Assembly (NCBI GenBank): GCA_032251435.1
Contig: JAVVEH010000015.1
Span: forward strand, 1 to 64,000
Direction of reading: 5' to 3'
Length of the DNA: 64,000 bases
Source: JAVVEH01 sp032251435
Lineage (GTDB): Bacteria; Verrucomicrobiota; Lentisphaeria; Oligosphaerales; MVZH01
The translations under genes were made by a program, and so were the position numbers. Below, piece after piece: positions 43,001 through 50,383 of the stretch; within the stretch, counting starts at the first letter, position 1, and the number at the start of each line of letters is the position of its first letter. Under the pieces are notes generated by a model. That model did no database searches. It was given only the letters and a program-made list of their open reading frames with translations, and was not told the DNA's origin.

Positions 43001-44977
43001 ATGGATGATTTTGAGGTCATCCGGGAAATTGGCAAGGGAGGCATGGGCACTGTTTTTCTCGCCCGTCAACTGAGTACCGGGCGCCGGGTGGCGGTGAAGA
43101 TCTTGCCCCGCGGTATCAGTTCGCAGGGTGCCGGTCGAGAGCGTTTTCAACGGGAGATCAAGGCTCTGGCGAGCGTGAACCACCCGAATGTCGTGCCAGT
43201 CTACGCGGCGGGAGAAGACGGGGGGTGTTTATTTTACGCGATGGAGTTGATTGAGGGGGAGACTCTCGCCGACTATGTCAATAGAAAAAAGCTGGGGGAG
43301 AAAGATATTCTGAGTCTTTTTTTGAACGTGCTCGAAGGTGTCGCCGCCATGCATCAAGCGGGGATCATTCATCGGGATTTAAAGCCAAACAACATTTTAG
43401 TGGATGCCGCCGGGGTTCCCCGAATTGTGGATCTGGGTTTGGCCTTGTTTGTGGACGAAGAGGGGGATCACCCTGGACAGATCAGTGTGACAACCCCATA
43501 TTTGGGCACACCGGCGTTTATGGCTCCGGAGCAATGCGGAAACGGCGGGCGGGTGGATGTCCGCACAGATGTCTATTCCCTGGGCGGGGTCTTGTATTTA
43601 CTATTACTGGGCGCGCTGCCGTATCCGGTTCCCAAAGATCCGTTAAAAGCGATTGAGATTATCCGGACGCGCCCGCCAACGGCGCCTGGAAAACTGGAAA
43701 AAAATTTCCCAGTGGATTTGGCGACAGTCTTACTGAAAGCGCTGGCCAAAGCTCCCCGTGACCGTTACGGGACGGTCGCTGAGTTTTCCGCCGATATAAA
43801 AAATGTGCTTTATTTCCGGCCGATCAGCGCCCGGCCCCCGACAAAAGTATATGTGGCTGGCAAGTTTGTCCGGCGGAACTGGCGGCCACTCACGGGCGTG
43901 GGACTTTGGCTGTGCTTATTCGCCGCCGTCATTATTTTCGCGTTTATCAGTATTGACCGTTCCCGGCGGCAGGCGATCGCCGACCGTGACGCCGCCGTGG
44001 CGGCGCGGCGAGGAGAAGAGGACGCGCGGCTGGCGCAGGCGCGGGAAGCGTATTCAAACACCATAGCCATTGTCCGCCATAAAATTGCGGGCGGCCGGGA
44101 CGGGGTTATTCGGGTCTTGTCATTATCCGAGTTGGCATGGGCGCGTGAGACATCCGTTCCGCTTTTGGCGGTCTCGGCCAACGGAACAGTCCTGGCAGGA
44201 GGAGAGACGTTGCGCGCGGAGCGGCTCCTGCCCGCTGAGTCCGCCGCTGTCGTGTTGCGCTCAGATTCCCCGCCAGTGCTCAACGCCGCCCTGTCGGATT
44301 CGGGGGCCAAGGCCGTTGTCAGTTCCAGACAATCACCGGTTGTTGAAGTCTATGACACGGCAACCGGACAAGGCCGGGCGTTTCCGACTCCCGGCGGTTT
44401 ATCTGTCATGCGACTGTTTCTTTCACGGAAAAGCGCGGTGTGCCTGACTGTCGATGAACGGCGACATGTGTTCGCGCTTGATGTGGATTCCGGTGAATAT
44501 GTGATGAGTTGGGGGACATCTTCCCCCCCTTATGCGCTGTCTGACACCGGAGACATGCTGGTGATGGGAGAGAGCAACACGACTGTGAACGTTTTTTCTT
44601 CCACGGGAGAGCGCCTGTATCGGTTCGAGTTAAGCGGTGTCCGCGCCGCCTGCTTTTCTCCTGATTCCCGATTACTGGCGCTGGCCCGGGAAAATGACGT
44701 GATCATTAAAGACACTCACAGTGGAGCGGACATCACCGTGCTTCAACCGTTGGTGTTTGCCGGTGGGGATCGAAGCTTGGGGTTCTCGCCAGACAGCGCC
44801 CGGCTGGCGGTGGGCGAATTAGACGGCGCCTCCGTGTGGAACACAAAATCCAGTCATAAAATGCTTGAAAATGTTGGCCCGCGCGCGCCTGTTTCCCGCA
44901 TTGTGTTTATGGATGATGAGCGCTTGTTAGTCACGGGTGAAACCGGTGAAACCTGGATTTTGGATGTCATGGAATGA
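43001..44977 (+). CDS. Membrane-bound serine/threonine protein kinase with C-terminal propeller-like domain
   Basis: A 658-residue PknB-type kinase. The Gly-rich loop is GKGGMGTV (11-18), Lys33 in AVKI, Glu52, HRDLKPNN at 124-131 with catalytic Asp126, DLG at 144-146 in place of the usual DFG, and APE at 175-177. A membrane segment lies at about 299-317, a charged helix at 325-350, and about 290 residues of repeated beta strands like a WD40/propeller follow. This layout is typical of PVC and planctomycete kinases. The frame continues upstream through 34 more sense codons to a possible ATT start at 42899 with a good ribosome site. Downstream, a propeller-like exported protein starts after 4 bp. 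Confidence 0.93.
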   Translation: MDDFEVIREIGKGGMGTVFLARQLSTGRRVAVKILPRGISSQGAGRERFQREIKALASVNHPNVVPVYAAGEDGGCLFYAMELIEGETLADYVNRKKLGEKDILSLFLNVLEGVAAMHQAGIIHRDLKPNNILVDAAGVPRIVDLGLALFVDEEGDHPGQISVTTPYLGTPAFMAPEQCGNGGRVDVRTDVYSLGGVLYLLLLGALPYPVPKDPLKAIEIIRTRPPTAPGKLEKNFPVDLATVLLKALAKAPRDRYGTVAEFSADIKNVLYFRPISARPPTKVYVAGKFVRRNWRPLTGVGLWLCLFAAVIIFAFISIDRSRRQAIADRDAAVAARRGEEDARLAQAREAYSNTIAIVRHKIAGGRDGVIRVLSLSELAWARETSVPLLAVSANGTVLAGGETLRAERLLPAESAAVVLRSDSPPVLNAALSDSGAKAVVSSRQSPVVEVYDTATGQGRAFPTPGGLSVMRLFLSRKSAVCLTVDERRHVFALDVDSGEYVMSWGTSSPPYALSDTGDMLVMGESNTTVNVFSSTGERLYRFELSGVRAACFSPDSRLLALARENDVIIKDTHSGADITVLQPLVFAGGDRSLGFSPDSARLAVGELDGASVWNTKSSHKMLENVGPRAPVSRIVFMDDERLLVTGETGETWILDVME

Positions 44978-44981
44978 GGGT

Positions 44982-47126
44982 ATGGACATGCGAATGGGAT
45001 GCTGGATAATCATCGCGCTTCAATTCTCGCCGCTGTCCGGTTTGGCGGGTACAGATGGTGTCACATGGGTGCCACGAGGGAAATTATATACAGGCGTGTT
45101 CCCGCGGGCCATGGATGTGTTCCCGGACGGAAAAACCTTGGCGGTGACTCATTCCAGCTATGAATCGTCTCATCTTCTTCTGATCTTCTCGTGCCTGGAA
45201 ACGGGGGAACCAAGCACGGAAATTCCGATTTTGTCCGGTATCCATAGTTCTCTGGGGGTGGATCGCGCCGGGGAACACGTTTTTGTCGCGAACGACAATG
45301 CCGGCACCGTGACCCGGGTCAACGTGAAAAGCGGGGTGTTCACCCACCGGATCTTTGGCCGCCGGATCCGCCAAATTCACATGACCCCGGATCGGGAAAC
45401 AGTGTTGGTCATGGCGGAAAAAAAAGATGGAAAATTTGCCTTGACCTCACTGCCGGTGTCTGAATTTGACATCTATCCGGATAAAGCCAGGGGGACAAGC
45501 TGTCAGCTGCCCTCGGCGCTGTATGAATACGCGGCGCCTTTCCCACGGCGCCTTTCCCCCGCCGCCTTTTCAGTGACCAGTGACGGGGAAACGGCCTATG
45601 TCGTCGCCACCAGTGAGCCCTTGCCTGTTCCCTGTAACATCGCGCTGTCAAACCCCGAAGCGGGGGAGCAGTCACAGCCGTCGGGCGCGGAAACGGACAT
45701 TGAGATTGTGACGCTGGATGTGCCCACTATGACGGTTGCCGCCACCGTTCGGTTATCCCTGTCTGAAGTCTTTGGGATTCAAGGGGTTTTCACCAATCAG
45801 ACGGTGATTCCCGGCGGCGTCATCAGTCGAGATGTCGGGGGATCCCCCCGGCTCTTTATCGCTCATCCGGCTTACGGCGTTTTGGCCTGTGATCCGCGAA
45901 CCGGCGGCGCCCGGTGGGCGATTCCCTTAAAAGGCTACCCGTCATCTTTGGCGGTCGCCGGGAAAAATGATGTGCTGGTCACGGCGCGGAATCGGGACGG
46001 GCTCGTAAGTTTGGACGTGGCGACCGGTGAGATAACAGGTGACATGACGGTTGTTTGCGAGGACCCGATATCGGTGCGGACGTTCCCCGGGTCCCCCGTT
46101 GTTTATGTCGCCAGCTCTTTTACGGATGGAATCACGGTTCTCGCGCCGGGGGAGGGGGAAACGACGGCTCAAACCTATGACCAACCCCCGCCGTCTTCTG
46201 AGCGATCGCTCCGGGTGTTGTTCGCCGGTGTGAGCGACGGGGTGAATGGTGTCTTTTCCATGGCGGTGGATGGCGACGGGGGCTTTTATGAGCATTGCCG
46301 GTCGGAACGGGTTTTGTCAGAACCGGTTATTTCAGCGGACGGACGCTATCTCGCCTTTAAAATGCGCATGTCCTCAGGGTTTGATTTGTTTTCATTAGAC
46401 GCTGAGACAAGAAAAGTGATACCATTGACCCGGCGGGGAAATGGCGGGCATCCCGATGAAATCGATGTCGGGGCATTCTCCTGGTATCCGAACCGGTCCC
46501 GGCTGGCCTTCACCGGCATCCGGGGGCACGGCGACACGGCGATTTATTCGATTCGCCCCGACGGTACCGGTGAAGTCCTTTTGAAGGATGATTTCGGGGA
46601 CCATAATCAAAATCCGGTCATTCACGTGTTCAACCCGGATATCCTCCTTTACACATACGAAGCCGGCAATTGGTCCTATGACTGTGAATTAAGAATGGAA
46701 AACCGGTTGACCGGCCGGTGGTTGACGCTTGGTCCTAACGATGGCTTGGGATACACGGCCTGTTCCGTGTTGCCGGATGGGCGCATGTCTGTTTGCCGCA
46801 GTCTGGGAGGCATCCGGACACCCAGGCAACTGGTTATCATTGATCCACTTGAAAAAATCTCCCGCCAGCTGGTCCGGAGCGAGGATTTAACCACGGAATT
46901 TTTTAAAACGGACTTGCTCAGCGGGAAAACATTGGTCACATTCGGTGACACGCTCCGCTTTGGTTTTAGAGATCTTGAAACGGGAGAACAAGTGACATTT
47001 TCTCAGGTCCCGAAGTCTTTCACATCCATTGCCGGTGTGGCCTGGGTCCGGATGCCGGTTTCTTTCCTGCGAATCCCGACCCAAATCATTTCATTCCCTT
47101 CCTATCCCGCCGAAAAAGAACTGTGA
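44982..47126 (+). CDS. Exported beta-propeller-like protein
   Basis: A 714-residue protein with a signal peptide (about 1-22) and two sets of repeated beta strands. The first (about 40-380) resembles YVTN-like propellers with VTRVNVKSGV and GDTAIY-type repeats; the second (about 420-660) resembles TolB/WD40-like propellers with SADGRYLAFK and DLFSLDAETRKV. No catalytic motif was seen. Propellers bind peptides, sugars or partners. It begins 4 bp after the kinase stop, so it is probably co-expressed and may be the kinase's extracytoplasmic partner. A second ATG at 44988 has better ribosome-site spacing. Confidence 0.8.
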   Translation: MDMRMGCWIIIALQFSPLSGLAGTDGVTWVPRGKLYTGVFPRAMDVFPDGKTLAVTHSSYESSHLLLIFSCLETGEPSTEIPILSGIHSSLGVDRAGEHVFVANDNAGTVTRVNVKSGVFTHRIFGRRIRQIHMTPDRETVLVMAEKKDGKFALTSLPVSEFDIYPDKARGTSCQLPSALYEYAAPFPRRLSPAAFSVTSDGETAYVVATSEPLPVPCNIALSNPEAGEQSQPSGAETDIEIVTLDVPTMTVAATVRLSLSEVFGIQGVFTNQTVIPGGVISRDVGGSPRLFIAHPAYGVLACDPRTGGARWAIPLKGYPSSLAVAGKNDVLVTARNRDGLVSLDVATGEITGDMTVVCEDPISVRTFPGSPVVYVASSFTDGITVLAPGEGETTAQTYDQPPPSSERSLRVLFAGVSDGVNGVFSMAVDGDGGFYEHCRSERVLSEPVISADGRYLAFKMRMSSGFDLFSLDAETRKVIPLTRRGNGGHPDEIDVGAFSWYPNRSRLAFTGIRGHGDTAIYSIRPDGTGEVLLKDDFGDHNQNPVIHVFNPDILLYTYEAGNWSYDCELRMENRLTGRWLTLGPNDGLGYTACSVLPDGRMSVCRSLGGIRTPRQLVIIDPLEKISRQLVRSEDLTTEFFKTDLLSGKTLVTFGDTLRFGFRDLETGEQVTFSQVPKSFTSIAGVAWVRMPVSFLRIPTQIISFPSYPAEKEL

Positions 47127-47546
47127 TTCCATGGAATGGCCGTGGCTTTTTTGGTTTCCGCCCGTAAGAAATCCAATTGGCGAAAGTATTCTTTAATGAA
47201 TACCCGCCTGGCCGTAGTGCCTTGAGGGCTCTGGAAGGGATCGGCGGGAGTTTTCTCCCGCCGATTTTCCCCCCCGGTGTCGCAGGCGAGCCCGTGAAAT
47301 AAAAGGCGCGTGAACGCCAAAGAGTGAATCAATTTTTTGATGAATGCGATGAGAACCTCAGAGAAAAGAAAGAAGGTGGGGGATGAATTATTCATTTGAA
47401 GTTGGCGATCCCGCCGAACATGCGGTCGATTTCCATTATAATCCCATTCAGGGCGGCTTGAAAATACAGGTGTGACCAGCAGCCCTGCAAAGGCAATCGC
47501 TCTCTCCAGATCTTCGATTCTTCTTCAGGGGGCCAAGGTGGCGCGG
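47127..47546. other. Noncoding stretch between propeller and lon genes
   Basis: About 420 bp at the convergent ends of a rightward gene and lon. A terminator hairpin lies near 47240-47265. The 97-residue frame on the minus strand has no ribosome site and reads as a phrase-like repeat (RRENKTP-like words). Otherwise nothing recognisable. Confidence 0.5.
47240..47268 (+). terminator. Intrinsic terminator after the propeller gene
   Basis: An 11-bp stem ATCGGCGGGAG/CTCCCGCCGAT encloses a TTTT loop and is followed by a short T-run. It is 113 bp after the propeller gene stop and in the right orientation. Confidence 0.65.
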
Positions 47547-49997
47547 CTACTTCTTGAAGATAAGGGTGAAGACTTGTTTGTATTCTTCCACAAAATGGGG
47601 CGTGACACCCTGAATGACCTTTTCGGGGATGTCCTCAAAATCCTTGCGGTTGGCCTCCGGCAAAATCACGTGCTTCACTTTGGACCGTTTGGCCGCGATC
47701 ACTTTTTCCTTAATACCGCCGACCGGCAGCACCCGGCCGGTGAGCGTGAGTTCACCCGTCATCGCCCATTTGGCCGGGACTTTGATACCGGTGGCCAGGG
47801 ATACCAGCGCGGTGGCCATGGTGATGCCGGCGGAAGGCCCGTCCTTCGGTGTGGCCCCCGCCGGAACATGCAGATGGATGGTGACATCTTTGAAGTAATC
47901 GTCACTCACACCAAAGGCCCTGGTGTTGCCGGAGACCACGGAATAGGCGATGTGGGAACTTTCTTTCATCACGTCGCCAAGTTGTCCGGTCAACTTTAAT
48001 CCGGTCCCCATGTTGTGCATTTTAACCGCCTCAATATACAGGGTGGTCCCGCCGAGAGGGGTCCAGGCCAATCCCATGACCACTCCGGATTTGCGTTGGC
48101 GCATCAACGGGTCATCCGTGAACACGGGCTGACCGAGAAAATCGGCGACATTGCCCGGGTTGATCGTCACCTGTTCGGTTATTTCCTCCGCGGCGATACC
48201 GGCGGCGACTTTCCGGGCGCAACTGTTAAGGGCTTTTTCAAGCCCCCGGACACCGGCCTCCCGGGCGTGGCCGGTAATCACCGCCCGCAGTCCCGCGGTT
48301 GTGAACCGCAAGTTGTCTGAGGTCAAGGCGTTCTTCACCAGCACCCGGGGCACAAGATGCCGTCGGGCGATGGACAGTTTTTCCGCCGTGATATAGCCGG
48401 ATAACTGGATGACTTCCATCCGGTCAAACAGGGGGCCGGGAATCGTGTCCGGCACATTGGCGGTGGCGATAAACAGGGTTTTTGACAGATCAAAGGGAAC
48501 ATCCAGATAATGATCCCGGAAGGCGTGATTCTGTTCCGGATCGAGGACTTCCAGAAGCGCGGAAGCCGGATCGCCTTGAAAGGATTTGCCGACTTTGTCG
48601 ATCTCGTCCAACATGATGACAGGATTCGCCGTGCCGACATTCTTGACGGCCTGCATGATCTTGCCGGGCAGGGCGCCGATGTAGGTCCGGCGATGCCCCT
48701 TGATTTCGGCTTCATCACGCATGCCCCCGAGAGAAAAACGGAAAAACTCCCGGCCCAGGGATTCGGCGATCCCCTTTCCCAGCGACGTTTTTCCCACCCC
48801 TGGCGGACCGATTAAACAGAGGATGCTGCCTTCAACCCCGCCGCGGAGTTTGGCGACTCCCACAAATTCAAGGATGCGTTTCTTGACATCCTCCAAGCCG
48901 TAATGGTCCCGGTTGAGGATGCGCCGCGCCCGTTTGATATCCAACTTTTCTTTCGAATATGTGTTCCAGGGAAGCGATGTCAGCCAATCCAGATAGTTGC
49001 GGGAGACGCTGAATTCCGGTGACTGAGTCGACAGGACCCGGAGTTTGTCCAGCTCCTCGTTCACCCGGGCCTCAGCCTCTTTGTTCAGGTCCAGTTCGTC
49101 CAGGAGTTTCTCATATCGGGCGATTTCCTCGGATTTCTCATCTTTTTCCAAGCCCAGCTCTTTATTGATGACTTTAAGCTGCTCGCGAAGAAAAAATTCC
49201 CGTTGCTGTTTAGTTATTTTCTCTTCAATCTGGTGGGTTATTTTCTCTTTGAGCTGATTGAGATCCAGTTCTTTGCGCAGGATGAACAGCACTTTTTCCA
49301 AGCGGATTTGAACATCCAGAGCTTCCAGAACGCCTTGCAGTTCTTCCCGTGTGGCGCTGGTCATATTCGCCGCGAAGTCCGCGAGTTTGCCGGGATCGTC
49401 CCAATCGGCGGCGGAGACAAACATCTTGATTTCTTCTGAGAACAGAGGATTGTGCTTGATCAATTCCCGCATGGTGTTGATGATCGCCATGCCGCTGGCG
49501 CGCACTTCCTCAACCGGGGGAATCAAGTCTTCAAGATACGCCACTTGAGCGACATATTTGCCATCCCGTTTCGCCGCTTTGAGAATATGGAATCGTTTCT
49601 CCCCCTGCAATAACGCCTGCACGGCGCCGTCCGGGCCCTCTTGTATCCGCAGGATGCGGGCGGCGGTGCCAACCCGGTAGAATTCCGAGGGTTCTTCCCC
49701 GCTCTCCTCAGTCACCGCTTCCCGAGTCAACACGAAGCCAATGATGTGCTCGGGGCTTTCCGCATAGGCCCTTTTTAAGGTTTCGGCCTGGGGCCCCCCA
49801 TTTAGAACCAGGGGGAACATCAGTCCGGGAAAAACGGGTTTGGGATCGACTGGCAGTAAAAAGATCCGGTCGGGCAATATTTTGGACGCGACAATGACAC
49901 CGCCTTTGCCGGTGACTGGTTTTGACTCCGGATGCCGGGTGGTGTCTTTGGGGCTGTTCAAAATTTCAGGTTTAATAAAATCTTGATCTCCAGACAT
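47547..49997 (-). CDS. lon: ATP-dependent protease Lon
   Basis: An 816-residue Lon. The N-terminal LON domain spans about 40-235, followed by a charged helical linker, the AAA+ module with Walker A GPPGVGKTS, Walker B VIMLDEIDKVG, and the C-terminal peptidase with catalytic Ser in PKDGPSAGI and Lys in GGIKEKVIAAK. It degrades abnormal and regulatory proteins. AAGGAG sits about 7 bases before the ATG. The order lon, NifU-like, valS on the minus strand suggests a shared leftward set. Confidence 0.97.
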   Translation of the reverse strand: MSGDQDFIKPEILNSPKDTTRHPESKPVTGKGGVIVASKILPDRIFLLPVDPKPVFPGLMFPLVLNGGPQAETLKRAYAESPEHIIGFVLTREAVTEESGEEPSEFYRVGTAARILRIQEGPDGAVQALLQGEKRFHILKAAKRDGKYVAQVAYLEDLIPPVEEVRASGMAIINTMRELIKHNPLFSEEIKMFVSAADWDDPGKLADFAANMTSATREELQGVLEALDVQIRLEKVLFILRKELDLNQLKEKITHQIEEKITKQQREFFLREQLKVINKELGLEKDEKSEEIARYEKLLDELDLNKEAEARVNEELDKLRVLSTQSPEFSVSRNYLDWLTSLPWNTYSKEKLDIKRARRILNRDHYGLEDVKKRILEFVGVAKLRGGVEGSILCLIGPPGVGKTSLGKGIAESLGREFFRFSLGGMRDEAEIKGHRRTYIGALPGKIMQAVKNVGTANPVIMLDEIDKVGKSFQGDPASALLEVLDPEQNHAFRDHYLDVPFDLSKTLFIATANVPDTIPGPLFDRMEVIQLSGYITAEKLSIARRHLVPRVLVKNALTSDNLRFTTAGLRAVITGHAREAGVRGLEKALNSCARKVAAGIAAEEITEQVTINPGNVADFLGQPVFTDDPLMRQRKSGVVMGLAWTPLGGTTLYIEAVKMHNMGTGLKLTGQLGDVMKESSHIAYSVVSGNTRAFGVSDDYFKDVTIHLHVPAGATPKDGPSAGITMATALVSLATGIKVPAKWAMTGELTLTGRVLPVGGIKEKVIAAKRSKVKHVILPEANRKDFEDIPEKVIQGVTPHFVEEYKQVFTLIFKK

Positions 49998-50012
49998 GCC
50001 CTGTCTCCTTGC

Positions 50013-50255
50013 TTACTCAACGCGCTCGACGACGATGTCCGGATCGACGCGTTCGCGCAGCACGCGTTCCACGCCGCCTTTAAGCGTCATCATGGCGTGA
50101 GGACAACAGCCGCAAGCGCCTTGGAGAACCACATAAACGGTTTTTCCGTCAATTTTCACAACCGCCATATCGCCGCCGTCGGCTTGGAGAGCGGCGCGCA
50201 ATTCTTCACAAACGCCACGCACGTTTTCTTCAAATGTCTTGATGTCTTCAGGCAT
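50013..50255 (-). CDS. NifU C-terminal-domain (Nfu-like) iron-sulfur protein
   Basis: An 80-residue protein with the Nfu fold phrase ALQADGGDMAVVKIDG and a CGCCPHAMMTLKGG segment, in which two Cys spaced as C-x-x-C can hold an Fe-S cluster. It is a carrier or scaffold for cluster insertion. I start at the ATG at 50255, with AAGGAA 6 bases upstream; the longer frame starts with a Lys/Arg-rich stretch that is spacer DNA. It lies 15 bp upstream of lon. Confidence 0.9.
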   Translation of the reverse strand: MPEDIKTFEENVRGVCEELRAALQADGGDMAVVKIDGKTVYVVLQGACGCCPHAMMTLKGGVERVLRERVDPDIVVERVE

Positions 50256-50278
50256 GATCATTTCCTTGTTTAGTGAGC

Positions 50279-50300
50279 ACGCGCGGCGCGCGTTTTTTTT
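50279..50300 (+). terminator. Compact GC hairpin with T-run on the antisense strand
   Basis: ACGCG and CGCGT pair over a 5-base tip, followed by eight T on the plus strand. Since the genes here read leftward, it could stop antisense transcription coming from the left; no plus-strand gene is known to need it. Confidence 0.4.
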
Positions 50301-50383
50301 GCTTGATTTCGGCAAGCGGTGATGACTCGTTTTGGCCGCTTCCGGCCCGCGGTTGGTCGGGAACGGTCGCCGCCAAGGGTAAC

